30,774 nucleotides of DNA, taken from Pseudomonadota bacterium (GTDB taxonomy: Bacteria > Desulfobacterota > Desulfobulbia > Desulfobulbales > Desulfocapsaceae). Below, in pieces: positions 14,659 to 22,610 of this stretch (positions are counted from its first letter, which is position 1; every line of letters starts with the position of its first letter). The notes beneath the pieces were generated by a model, which ran no database searches, was not told the DNA's origin, and saw only the letters and a program-made list of their open reading frames with translations. The position numbers were made by a program, and so were the translations under genes. The stretch covers positions 1 through 30,774 of the forward strand of contig JAEYNP010000021.1 of assembly GCA_023412495.1 (NCBI GenBank), read 5' to 3'.

Positions 14659-15734
14659 ACAAAAACCGCTCGCTGGTCCTGATTGTCGACGACAACGCGA
14701 CCAACATCGACCTCCTGGTCAACACTCTGAAGGACGAATACCGGCTGGGGATCAGCAAGAAAGGCGCCGCCGCCCTGGAATACGCGGAAAAATATAGTCC
14801 CGATCTCATCCTGCTCGACATCATGATGCCGGAAATGGACGGCTACGAGGTCTGTCGCCGGTTGAAGAGCAATGCGGCAACACAGGCGATCCCGGTGATC
14901 TTTATCACCGCCATGTCGGAGACCATCAATAAAACCAAGGGCTTTACCTTGGGCGCTGTGGACTATATCACCAAGCCTTTCCATGCGGCGGAGGTGAAGG
15001 CACGGGTGGCGACCCATCTGACGCTCTCGGCCATGAAGGCGCAACTCGAGGCGCAGAATGAGCTCCTCGAGGGGATGGTGGCAGAAAAGACCCGGCAGAT
15101 CCATGAGATGCTCGACGGAATCATCTCCAGCATGTCGCTCATGGTCGAGATTCGCGACCCCTATACCGCCGGCCATCAGCAGCGGGTGGCCCGGCTGGCC
15201 TGCGCCATTGCCGCGAAGATGGGGCTTCCGCCGCAGACCATCGAAGGCATCCGTATCGCCGGTATTTTGCACGACGTCGGGAAAATCCGGGTCCCGGTGT
15301 CGATCCTGAACCGGACGGGGCAGTTGCTCGACGCCGAAATGGATGTCATTAAAATCCATCCGCGGGTCAGCTACGAGATCCTCAAGGGAATCCCCTTCCC
15401 TTGGCCCTGCGCCAGGATCGTGCTGCAGCATCACGAACGGCTCGACGGGTCGGGCTACCCCTTCGGGCTCCGCAGCGAAGAAATTCTCCTGGAAGCGAAA
15501 ATCCTGGCGGTTGCCGACGTCACCGAGGCGAGTAGTTCCTTTCGCCCCTACCGCCCAGCCCAGGGCCTGGAGACGGCGCTGGACGAACTGCGCCAGTACA
15601 GAGGCATCCGCTATCACGCGGCTACAGTCGATGCCTGCCTCTCCATCTTTGCCGCGGATGAGTTCCAATTCGATCAGAAAGAGCCGCTGACGATCCCGGA
15701 TTTCTGCAAAACCCAGGCTCCCTTGTATCGCTGA
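14655..15734 (+). CDS. Response regulator with HD-GYP c-di-GMP phosphodiesterase domain
   Basis: 359 residues. The REC domain (1-125) has the phospho-acceptor D55 (LILLDIMMPEMDG) and the K of ITKPFHAAE. A helical linker precedes an HD-GYP domain (about 155-345) with H206-D207 (GILHDVGKIRVP), HH at 259-260, and DGSGYP ending in GYP at 267-269. VADVTEASSSFRPYRPA is also conserved. The domain hydrolyses c-di-GMP to pGpG or GMP. The start overlaps the kinase stop (ATGA), so the pair is translationally coupled, and the Hpt domain of the kinase is the likely phosphodonor. All motif residues I can check are present, so activity is expected. Confidence 0.95.
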   Translation: MNKNRSLVLIVDDNATNIDLLVNTLKDEYRLGISKKGAAALEYAEKYSPDLILLDIMMPEMDGYEVCRRLKSNAATQAIPVIFITAMSETINKTKGFTLGAVDYITKPFHAAEVKARVATHLTLSAMKAQLEAQNELLEGMVAEKTRQIHEMLDGIISSMSLMVEIRDPYTAGHQQRVARLACAIAAKMGLPPQTIEGIRIAGILHDVGKIRVPVSILNRTGQLLDAEMDVIKIHPRVSYEILKGIPFPWPCARIVLQHHERLDGSGYPFGLRSEEILLEAKILAVADVTEASSSFRPYRPAQGLETALDELRQYRGIRYHAATVDACLSIFAADEFQFDQKEPLTIPDFCKTQAPLYR

Positions 15735-15750
15735 GGCCGGGAACCAGTCA

Positions 15751-15794
15751 AAAAAATCCCGAGCTTCTCCGAATTTCTTCGGAGACGCCCGGGC
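15751..15794 (-). terminator. Rho-independent terminator of the usp gene
   Basis: On the minus strand the hairpin TCTCCGAA-GAAA-TTCGGAGA, extended by CCCGGG/CTCGGG outer pairing, is followed by ATTTTTTT. It lies about 40 bp after the stop of the universal stress protein gene. The strong stem and T-run make this the clearest terminator in the window. It may also limit the convergent HD-GYP transcript. Confidence 0.8.
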
Positions 15795-15832
15795 GGGGTT
15801 TGCGCCGTCTGCCGATGACCGCCGGCTATCAG

Positions 15833-16273
15833 CTATTTGAACGGGTTCATGATAAGCACCGGGCAATGCGCCCGTTTCAGGACCCGCTCCGCCACGCTGC
15901 CGAGGAGAATTTTTTCCAAGCCCTTGGCACCGTGGGTACTGATGATGATCAGGTCTGAATCGGCCTCCTTGGCGAGCTCGACGATCTTGTCGACCGGCTC
16001 GCCGGGCACCACCTGTCCGGTACAGCCGGGGCAGTGCCGTTGATTGTCCTGAACCAGGCTGGCCATGCGATCCTTCGAAGCGAGATAAATTTTGTCCCTA
16101 TATTCAGCGGCGAAAGGAGCGCCGATCATGGCGTCGCCCGGATAGGCTGCAACGACATGGATGAAGTGAAGAGTCGCCCCCAGCTTCTCCGCCACATAGC
16201 AGGCATAAGCCACCAGCTTGTCGGTATTTTCTGAGAAATCGACAGGAACGACTATTTTTTGAATAGCTTTCAT
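15833..16273 (-). CDS. Universal stress protein, UspA family
   Basis: A single Usp domain of 146 residues. KIVVPVDFSENTDKLVAYAC is the first strand and helix. The C-terminal ATP-binding loop reads STHGAKGLEKILLGSVAERV, which fits the (G/S)xxG-x9-G(S/T) pattern of ATP-binding Usp proteins. HCPVLIMNP ends the fold. Usp proteins accumulate under starvation and stress; the specific role is not defined. The start has a strong AGGAGGG Shine-Dalgarno. A promoter (16341-16368) and a terminator (15751-15794) suggest a single-gene transcript, separate from glcD-glcF upstream. Confidence 0.92.
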   Translation of the reverse strand: MKAIQKIVVPVDFSENTDKLVAYACYVAEKLGATLHFIHVVAAYPGDAMIGAPFAAEYRDKIYLASKDRMASLVQDNQRHCPGCTGQVVPGEPVDKIVELAKEADSDLIIISTHGAKGLEKILLGSVAERVLKRAHCPVLIMNPFK

Positions 16274-16340
16274 TTTTTCCCTCCTTTCAGATATTTTTTA
16301 TCAAGCTGTTGCATACTCATCGGAATCATCATCTTCCAGT

Positions 16341-16368
16341 ATTTTAACATAAAACTGGCTCTTTCCAA
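16341..16368 (-). promoter_or_regulatory. Sigma-70-like promoter of the usp gene
   Basis: TTGGAA (16368-16363) and TAAAAT (16346-16341) are separated by 16 bp on the minus strand. They match 4/6 and 5/6 of the sigma-70 consensus. They lie about 70 bp before the usp ATG and after the glcF stop. Predicted by eye only. Confidence 0.5.
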
Positions 16369-16407
16369 AGTCCCTCGGCAGGAACTGTATCAGCCCTGGG
16401 ACGGCAT

Positions 16408-17712
16408 TCAATTCCGTTCCAGGGGATAAGCCACCGCCTGCGCCAGCAGCTCAAGGATATGCACCGCCCGCATCGGGAGGCCCGCGCGGTTTATGATATC
16501 CTGGAGTTGCATTATACAGCCGGGGCAGGCGGTGGCGACGAGGGCGGCACCGCTCTGCCGAAGCCCCGAAATCTTTCTCCCGCCGATCTTCAAGCTGTCC
16601 TCGTAGTGCGAGGCCGAAAAGGTCCCGCCAAGGCCGCAGCAGGAGCCGGCATCTTCCATCTCGACGAAGTCGACCTGGGGCAGGGCTCCCAGCAGTTCCC
16701 GCGGCTCTTTGGTTATTCCCTGGTTCTTCAGGTGACAGGGATCGTGGTAGGTAATCCGCACCCTTTCCGGCCGTTTTTCCATGGACGCAAGCCTCGTCAG
16801 GAAACCGTCGTTTTTCAGAAAGATGCTGAAATCCATCACCTTACCTGCAAAAGCGCAGAAATCACCCTGCATCCCCGCATAGTACTCCCGGGCGCCGCGG
16901 TTGCAGGAGGCGCAGGCGGTAACTATCCTGTGGACAGGCCTCCCGGCGAAGGCCCGGATATTGCTCTCGGCCGATTCCTCCACCAGCTTTGCGTTGCCGG
17001 TGGAAAGGGCCGGGATGCCGCAGCAACGCTGAGCCCTGGGGATGAAGACGGAATAACCGAGCTTGCGGAGGATCGCCACCATATGCTCGCCGATCTCGGG
17101 GTAGAGATAAGTGATGGAGCAGCCGGCGAAAAAGCCGACTGTCGGCTTGCCGGGTTCACCCTGGTAGAATTCCTTCACCCGGTCGAAGAGATTGCGGAAG
17201 GCGATCTTCGGGAGTGTCCGATCCTTCATTGCAGCGAGCGGGAACCGGAGGCGCAGACCGCTGGACTCCGGCACCTTCTTGAGGAAAATGGGCGAGATTA
17301 TCGCCCCGCCCTTACCCAAGGTCTTCATCAGCGCAGGCGAACCGAGCAGGGCCGCCACACCCTTGCCAAGGGGCGACAACCCCTCGTTGCCGGTGATCTC
17401 GCGGCGGATGGCGCCGACGATCTCGTCGGTCGGCACCTTGTTCGGGCACTTGGCTACGCAGGAGCCGCACATGAGGCACATGGAGATATCCTCCGCGAGC
17501 TGCCGCGTAAGGCCAGTCTCCCCGGCTAGAAGTGCCGCGGCAAGGGTCACCTTGCCACGGGCGACGGTCCCTTCCCTTTTGTTCGCCTGATAGGCGGGGC
17601 AATGGGCCTGGCAGATGCCGCATTTGACGCACTCGCGGATGACCTTCTCGTAGTCCCGCAGGGTTTTGTTCTTGCCTTTCGTCATCGGGGTGAGTTCGTG
17701 CCGGTCGGTCAT
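16408..17712 (-). CDS. glcF: Glycolate/D-lactate oxidase iron-sulfur subunit (GlcF-like)
   Basis: 434 residues. Two [4Fe-4S] motifs lie near the N-terminus: CVKCGICQAHCP (C28, C31, C34, C38) and CLMCGSCVAKCP (C79, C82, C85, C89). Two CCG (heterodisulfide-reductase-like) domains follow, with RCCGIPAL and CHLKNQGI...SCCGLGGTFS. The subunit passes electrons from the flavin subunit to quinone or another carrier at the inner face of the membrane. The start overlaps the glcD stop as ATGA, so they form a complex-coding pair. In deltaproteobacteria the substrate may be D-lactate rather than glycolate; this cannot be told from sequence alone. Confidence 0.9.
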   Translation of the reverse strand: MTDRHELTPMTKGKNKTLRDYEKVIRECVKCGICQAHCPAYQANKREGTVARGKVTLAAALLAGETGLTRQLAEDISMCLMCGSCVAKCPNKVPTDEIVGAIRREITGNEGLSPLGKGVAALLGSPALMKTLGKGGAIISPIFLKKVPESSGLRLRFPLAAMKDRTLPKIAFRNLFDRVKEFYQGEPGKPTVGFFAGCSITYLYPEIGEHMVAILRKLGYSVFIPRAQRCCGIPALSTGNAKLVEESAESNIRAFAGRPVHRIVTACASCNRGAREYYAGMQGDFCAFAGKVMDFSIFLKNDGFLTRLASMEKRPERVRITYHDPCHLKNQGITKEPRELLGALPQVDFVEMEDAGSCCGLGGTFSASHYEDSLKIGGRKISGLRQSGAALVATACPGCIMQLQDIINRAGLPMRAVHILELLAQAVAYPLERN

Positions 17713-19094
17713 CGGGAGGTCTCCGGGAAGATCTTGCCTGGGTTGAGGATGTCGTTGGGATCGAGGGCCGCCTTGATCCGCCGCATACAGGCGATGGTGG
17801 CGTCATCGAGCTCCAGCCCGAGGTATTTCTGCTTTGCGGTACCGATGCCGTGTTCGCCGGAAATGGAGCCCTTGAGGTCCACCGTCTCCTGGAAGACCTC
17901 GTCCAGGACCAGCTCCACCTTCTCGGCCATACCCTCTTCCCGCAGGTCAACCATGATGTTGACATGGATATTGCCGTCGCCGGCATGGCCGAAGTTGATG
18001 ATCGGCACCTGATATTTTGCCGAAATCCGCTCCAGGGCGCGGATCATGTCGGGGACCTTCGACCGCGGCACGACGATGTCCTCATTGAACTTGTCGGGGT
18101 TGACCTTGCGCAGGTTGGGGCTGACGCTCCGCCGGACCTGCCAGATCCGCTCCGATTCCTCCGGGGTTTCGGCTATCTTCACCGCGAGCACCCCCAAGGG
18201 CTGGAGGATGCCCATGATCTTCTCGACCTGGGGGTCGAGGGTGGCCGGCTCGCCGTCCACCTCGATGATGAGCAGCGCCCGGCAGGTATCGTCCAGGGGG
18301 ATGGCGCTCGCCCCGCGGATGCAGCCGATGGTGGCTGCGTCCAGGAACTCCAGCGTCGTCGGGATGATCTTCGCGCCGATGATCGCCGCCACCGACCGGG
18401 CCGCCCCCTCGATGGTAGGAAACTGGACCAGCATGGTCTTTTTGGCCGCCGGCTTGGGCAGGAGTTTCAGCGTAATTTGCGTGACGATGCCCAGCGTCCC
18501 CTCCGAGCCGACGAAGAGTTTGGTGAGATCGTAGCCCACCACGTTCTTGAGGGTCTTGCCGCCGGTGCGGATGATGTCGCCCTCGGGCGTCACCACCGTA
18601 AGTCCCAGCACATAATCTTTGGTCACCCCGTATTTCACGCAGCGCGGGCCGCCGGCGCACTCCGCCACATTACCGCCCAGGGTGCTGAACTCCTTGGAGG
18701 CGGGATCGGGGGGATAGAAAAGGCTCAATTTTTCCACCTGCCGCTGCAGCTCGCCGGTGATCACCCCCGGCTCGACCTCGGCGGTGAGGTTCTCGGTGTC
18801 GATCTCGATGATCCGATCCATGCGGGTCAGGACCAACACGATGCCGCCACGGATCGGCAGCGCCCCGCCGGAAAAGCCACTGCCGGCCCCGCGCGGGACC
18901 ACCGGGATCTTCAGGCGGTTGGCGAGCTTCATAATGCGGCTTACCTGTTCGGTGGTGGAGGCATAGACCACCGCATCGGGTAGATGCTGCTTTTGGGTGG
19001 CATCGTAGGAGTGGGTTAATCTGTCCGCCGAAGAGATGGAGACATTCGCCGCCCCCACGATCTCTTCCAGTTCTTTCACGACCTGCTCATTCAT
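17709..19094 (-). CDS. glcD: FAD-linked hydroxyacid oxidase (GlcD/D-lactate dehydrogenase-like)
   Basis: 461 residues in the FAD_binding_4 plus FAD-oxidase C-terminal arrangement. PDAVVYASTTEQVSRIMKLA and PVVPRGAGSGFSGGALP form the FAD pyrophosphate site. ECAGGPRCVKYGVTKDYVLG is typical of the glycolate/lactate oxidase clade. The C-terminal domain has FGHAGDGNIHVN and SGEHGIGTAKQKYL with active-site histidines. It oxidises a 2-hydroxyacid (glycolate or D-lactate) and passes electrons to the Fe-S subunit. The ATG overlaps the end of a 74-residue ORF by 8 bp. No permease for the substrate is in the window. Confidence 0.9.
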   Translation of the reverse strand: MNEQVVKELEEIVGAANVSISSADRLTHSYDATQKQHLPDAVVYASTTEQVSRIMKLANRLKIPVVPRGAGSGFSGGALPIRGGIVLVLTRMDRIIEIDTENLTAEVEPGVITGELQRQVEKLSLFYPPDPASKEFSTLGGNVAECAGGPRCVKYGVTKDYVLGLTVVTPEGDIIRTGGKTLKNVVGYDLTKLFVGSEGTLGIVTQITLKLLPKPAAKKTMLVQFPTIEGAARSVAAIIGAKIIPTTLEFLDAATIGCIRGASAIPLDDTCRALLIIEVDGEPATLDPQVEKIMGILQPLGVLAVKIAETPEESERIWQVRRSVSPNLRKVNPDKFNEDIVVPRSKVPDMIRALERISAKYQVPIINFGHAGDGNIHVNIMVDLREEGMAEKVELVLDEVFQETVDLKGSISGEHGIGTAKQKYLGLELDDATIACMRRIKAALDPNDILNPGKIFPETSR

Positions 19095-19311
19095 TTTTGC
19101 TTCCGCTTTCTTCGCACATTTTCCCGGCTGTCAAAATCGCCTGCCGAACAATTCTCTCAAAGTCCTCGTATTTCACAAACTTCGGCAACCCGATCCGGAC
19201 ATTCACCGGAATCGGCAGTTCCCTGCGGCTTAAAAAGCCGCTTCCTTTACTCGACATAATGTAACCATTTGCGGCCGATTCATACAATGAAACTTCAATG
19301 TTATCAGACAA
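19087..19311 (-). CDS. Small hypothetical ORF overlapping glcD
   Basis: A 74-codon frame from TTG (19311), or 56 codons from the ATG at 19257. The C-terminal half, VNVRIGLPKFVKYEDFERIV, looks like a real small protein rather than noise, and its stop overlaps the glcD start (ATGAATGA), which suggests coupling. Neither start has a Shine-Dalgarno, and I recognise no family. It might be the remnant of a larger gene or a leader peptide of glcD. Confidence 0.4.
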   Translation of the reverse strand: MSDNIEVSLYESAANGYIMSSKGSGFLSRRELPIPVNVRIGLPKFVKYEDFERIVRQAILTAGKMCEESGSKNE

Positions 19312-19423
19312 TGAAGAAAAGGAGGCGGGGGCGTTCAGTTGCTGATGGAAGACTGGGAATACTGCTCAGCAGGAGCGAAGCATCTTTCGCCCCTGCCTTA
19401 TTTCGTTTTGCCGAGAGAGGAAA

Positions 19424-19511
19424 AGATCAGGTAAAGGGGTCAGGCGTCAGGTTACCATATCGAGCGCAAGGCGCCTTACCCTTCTGTCTTCTGTCCTCTG
19501 GCTTCTGAATC
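19424..19511. repeat. Dispersed inverted-repeat element, copy C
   Basis: The right arm (19481-19511), TTCTGTCTTCTGTCCTCTGG then CTTCTGAAT, is nearly the same as in copy A. The left arm (from about 19424, TCAGGTAAAGGGGTCAGGCG) is more diverged. A palindrome AAGGCGCCTT lies near the centre. The stop codon of the beta-barrel gene is inside the right arm. Confidence 0.6.
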
Positions 19512-20166
19512 AGAATCTGAATCCGCCGTTGACGGTGATGGAGAAACCGCTCAGGTCGCCATCGTAAGAGACCGGAATAGAAGCGACGCTGTCGTCGAGA
19601 TCAAGATCGTCGGTCCAGCGGTACATCCCTTCCACACCGGCAAAAAACCGCTCGGTGATATCATAGTTCACGCCGGCCACCACATGGGCGCCGAACACTT
19701 GATCGTCGTCATCGTCGCTGCTGAAATCGCCGATCCGCTCCGTGTCGATGTCGCTGTCCAGGGTAGCCGAATAGAAGCCGACACCGACACCGCCGAAAAT
19801 GCTGGCGGAACCGACCGGCACCTCGCCCTTCAAGGTCGCCAGGAAACCCGCCACCGAGAGTGTGTTGTCCTGGTCGAAGTTGCCGGCAAGATCATTTCTG
19901 CCGCTAACATCGCTGTCCACGGCAAAACCGTCTATCCCCACCTCCACTATCAGATTGCGGGTCAGGTATCGGCCATAGGCACCGGAAGCCTGGAAGCCGG
20001 CATCGAAATCGGCATCGTCGAGATCGTCGGTAGGTACGAACGCCCCGAGTTTCAACTGGGCGTAATTTGGTCTTTCCATTTCGGCCATGGCATTCCCGGC
20101 AAAAAGAAGACCCATCACATTCACTGCGGCCAGCATTCCAACCACCTGCTTTCTTCCCAAAATCAT
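19510..20166 (-). CDS. Outer-membrane beta-barrel protein (OmpA-like barrel)
   Basis: The 218-residue protein has a signal peptide cut after about residue 28 (NAMA-E). Alternating polar and hydrophobic strands follow, such as YAQLKLGAFVP, FFAGVEGMYRW and GFSITVNGGFRF, with acidic loops (DDLDDADFD, SSDDDDDQ). It ends in phenylalanine, the usual BAM recognition residue. Predicted eight-stranded barrel of the OmpA/OmpW-like 'porin family'; not a trimeric porin by size. The start has AAAGGAGG seven bases upstream. It is divergent from rstA, and an RstA-box-like site lies 172 bp before its ATG, so it is a likely RstA target. The asparto-rich loops might bind cations (inference). The 3' end runs into dispersed repeat copy C. 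Confidence 0.88.
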   Translation of the reverse strand: MILGRKQVVGMLAAVNVMGLLFAGNAMAEMERPNYAQLKLGAFVPTDDLDDADFDAGFQASGAYGRYLTRNLIVEVGIDGFAVDSDVSGRNDLAGNFDQDNTLSVAGFLATLKGEVPVGSASIFGGVGVGFYSATLDSDIDTERIGDFSSDDDDDQVFGAHVVAGVNYDITERFFAGVEGMYRWTDDLDLDDSVASIPVSYDGDLSGFSITVNGGFRF

Positions 20167-20337
20167 TTTGTTCCTCCTTTAGCTGATATTCATTTGCCGA
20201 TGACATGCATTTCGGCTTCCATACCCATTTTCGATGCCGTCAACACAGAAACTGCTGTGCAGATGCCGGCCCCCCCCCGCACCTTAAGACCCTTATCCGG
20301 CAACTGTTCAAAATTCTGTAGCGAAGATGTTGGAAAT

Positions 20338-20351
20338 TGTATCAATTTGTA
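20338..20351 (-). promoter_or_regulatory. RstA-box-like site facing the outer-membrane protein gene
   Basis: On the minus strand TACAAATTGATACA matches 10 of the 12 fixed positions of the E. coli RstA box TACATNTNGTTACA. It points to the beta-barrel gene, 172 bp upstream of its ATG. It differs from the plus-strand site by one base. Confidence 0.6.
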
Positions 20352-20437
20352 GATTCTTCCGCCACTACTAAGACGCGACAGGAAAGAAAGCCGCAACCAG
20401 CCGTCCAAGCCTCAAATCCCGGAGAAGCCGGTGCCTC

Positions 20438-20451
20438 TACAAATTGTTACA
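20438..20451 (+). promoter_or_regulatory. RstA-box-like site upstream of rstA
   Basis: TACAAATTGTTACA matches 11 of 12 fixed positions of the RstA box TACATNTNGTTACA. It ends 87 bp before the rstA ATG, which fits autoregulation. No clear -10 could be placed. Confidence 0.7.
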
Positions 20452-20538
20452 TTTGACGACAAAACAGCAACAGTCCGGTACTCCTGAGTATGCTAAGCTG
20501 GTAAAATCTGAACAAACCAAGCGATCGGAGCAATCGCC

Positions 20539-21276
20539 ATGCCCCAACCACCCCGTATTCTGTTAGTCGAGGACGACAGGAGACTGGCCGAGCTGATAAA
20601 AACCTACCTGAGCAAACAGGGTTTTACCGTCGCCATCGAAGGCCGCGGTGATGCCGGGCTGCATAGAATTCTTGTTGACCAGCCGGATCTCGTCATCCTC
20701 GATCTTATGCTCCCCGGCATGGACGGCCTTACGGTATGCCGGGAAGTGCGCAGGGACTATGCCGGGCCGATCCTCATGCTCACCGCTCGCGAGGACGATA
20801 CCGATCAGGTGGTCGGCCTGGAGCTGGGGGCCGACGACTATGTGAAGAAACCGATCGAGCCGCGGGTACTCCTGGCCCGGATCCGCGCCATTCTCCGCCG
20901 CTTCGCCCGGGCCTTTGTTCCGGAGGATGCCGAAGCTGCACAGATCGAGGAGCTCAATTTTGGCGGCCTTCGCCTCAGCCAGGCCTCGCAAACCGCAACC
21001 CTCGGCGGCGTCCCCGTCGATCTCACCAGCAATGAATTCACCCTGCTCTGGATTCTGGCCCAGAACGGCGGCAGAACCATGGACCGGGAGACTCTCTTCC
21101 AGCTCACCCGGGGCATCGGCTACGACGGGCTCGACCGCTCGGTGGACATCGCCGTTTCCAGGCTCCGCAAGAAACTCGGGGACAACACCGCCAAGCCCTG
21201 GCGGATCAAGACGATCTGGGGCCAAGGCTATCTTTTCGTCAAAGACGCCTGGGACGACAACGGATACAGCAGATGA
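20539..21276 (+). CDS. rstA: OmpR-family response regulator, RstA-like
   Basis: 245 residues. REC domain 1-120: acidic pocket EDD (11-13), phospho-acceptor D55 (LVILDLMLPGMDG), K in VKKPIEPRVL. Winged-helix DNA-binding domain about 140-235 (LTSNEFTLLWILAQNGGRTM, then YDGLDRSVDIAVSRLRKKLG). The REC and linker sequences resemble RstA more than PhoB or OmpR, and the partner kinase is RstB-like in its sensor region. Two RstA-box-like sites in the upstream region support the name. ATGA overlap with the kinase gene. Confidence 0.92.
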   Translation: MPQPPRILLVEDDRRLAELIKTYLSKQGFTVAIEGRGDAGLHRILVDQPDLVILDLMLPGMDGLTVCREVRRDYAGPILMLTAREDDTDQVVGLELGADDYVKKPIEPRVLLARIRAILRRFARAFVPEDAEAAQIEELNFGGLRLSQASQTATLGGVPVDLTSNEFTLLWILAQNGGRTMDRETLFQLTRGIGYDGLDRSVDIAVSRLRKKLGDNTAKPWRIKTIWGQGYLFVKDAWDDNGYSR

Positions 21277-22610
21277 AAAGGGTATTTTTGAGTTTTTATA
21301 TCTTCCTGATTTTTTCCCTGCTCTTCGTCCAGTTTGTTCTGGGTCCTGCGGTCGAAAAGGTGGCCAACATCTACTTCCACGATAAGATTCTAGAGTATAA
21401 CAGGCAGCTTGCCAAAGGTGCTTTTCATACCGTCGAACTCGATCTGCTTCGTCTGCCCATGCATGAATGGCAGAATCGTATAAGAGAACTGAAACCGCAG
21501 TTCGGCTACGATATTAATTTGCTCGATTATGCTGAGTTGCAACTGGGGCAACAGGAGCTGGACCAGCTTCGGCAAGGATTGATCGCCGTGATAGACGACG
21601 GCAAACTGCTTTTCCATCAGGTCGGAAACAGCGGGATGGTTCTCCGGAAAGGACCCATTTCCGCGCTCCGGCCCGATTTCGGTTTTCAGCTCACGATATG
21701 GCTGGCCATTACGGCAATTGTCGGGCTCCTTACCCTCGTCTGGATCATTCCTTACTGGCGAAAGCTTAATAAAATCAGCACGGCCGCGATCCGCTTCGGC
21801 AACGGCGACTTCAGCGTCCGGGTGAAGCTATCGAAGAGATCGTCACTCGCCCCCATCGCTTCCGCCTTCAATTCCATGGCCGAAAGGATCCAACAGCTGA
21901 TCACCTCCCACAAGGAACTTACTAACGCCGTCTCCCATGAATTGCGAACCCCTCTGTCCCGCCTCCGCTTCGGCCTGGAACTGCTCGAGAACTCAGAGGA
22001 TCTCGAGAACCGCATCCATTATGCCAAAGAGCTGCAGATCGACGTTGCGGAACTGGAGACACTGGTCTCGGAACTTCTGACCTTTGCCCGTTTCGACCGG
22101 GAACGGCCGGAGCTGCAGTTCGGCAGCCACAACCTGAAAACCTTTCTCCACCAGCTCCTCGATGAATCGATGGACGACGGCCCCATAGGCTGCGAGCTGC
22201 ATTATCAGCTTGACGAGCAATCGGCCGAGGCTCGCTTCGAACCGAAATACCTGGCCCGGGCCCTCGGCAACCTCATCCAGAACGCCCTCCGCCACGCGGA
22301 AGGAAGAATCCAGCTCATCGTCATGCGCGACGGAGAAAACTGCATCATCCACCTCGACGACGACGGGCCGGGCATTCAGGAACCGGACCGGCAGCGAGTC
22401 TTCGAGCCCTTCACCCGCCTCGACGCCAGCCGCAGCCGCAAGTCTGGCGGCTACGGCCTGGGGCTGGCCATCGTCATGCGGATCATCACATGGCACAATG
22501 GCCGGGTCACCATCGCAGACTCCCCTCTGGGCGGCGCAAGACTCACCCTCTCCTGGCCGGGTTTTGTCGGTATGGATGCAAGTTCCCAAGGCGCTCAATT
22601 CATCAGTTGA
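21273..22610 (+). CDS. rstB: Sensor histidine kinase, RstB-like
   Basis: 445 residues. TM1 (about 5-25) and TM2 (about 137-158) enclose a periplasmic sensor of about 110 residues with RLPMHEWQNRIRELKPQFGY, which corresponds to the RstB sensor (PPHDWGKTL...). A HAMP domain follows (about 160-210), then HisKA with H222 (VSHELRTPLSRLRFGLELL). The HATPase has NLIQNALRHA, DDDGPGI and GGYGLGLAIV. It should phosphorylate RstA in response to an envelope or divalent-cation signal. The last 16 bp overlap the 3' end of the convergent CheR gene. Confidence 0.92.
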   Translation: MKRVFLSFYIFLIFSLLFVQFVLGPAVEKVANIYFHDKILEYNRQLAKGAFHTVELDLLRLPMHEWQNRIRELKPQFGYDINLLDYAELQLGQQELDQLRQGLIAVIDDGKLLFHQVGNSGMVLRKGPISALRPDFGFQLTIWLAITAIVGLLTLVWIIPYWRKLNKISTAAIRFGNGDFSVRVKLSKRSSLAPIASAFNSMAERIQQLITSHKELTNAVSHELRTPLSRLRFGLELLENSEDLENRIHYAKELQIDVAELETLVSELLTFARFDRERPELQFGSHNLKTFLHQLLDESMDDGPIGCELHYQLDEQSAEARFEPKYLARALGNLIQNALRHAEGRIQLIVMRDGENCIIHLDDDGPGIQEPDRQRVFEPFTRLDASRSRKSGGYGLGLAIVMRIITWHNGRVTIADSPLGGARLTLSWPGFVGMDASSQGAQFIS

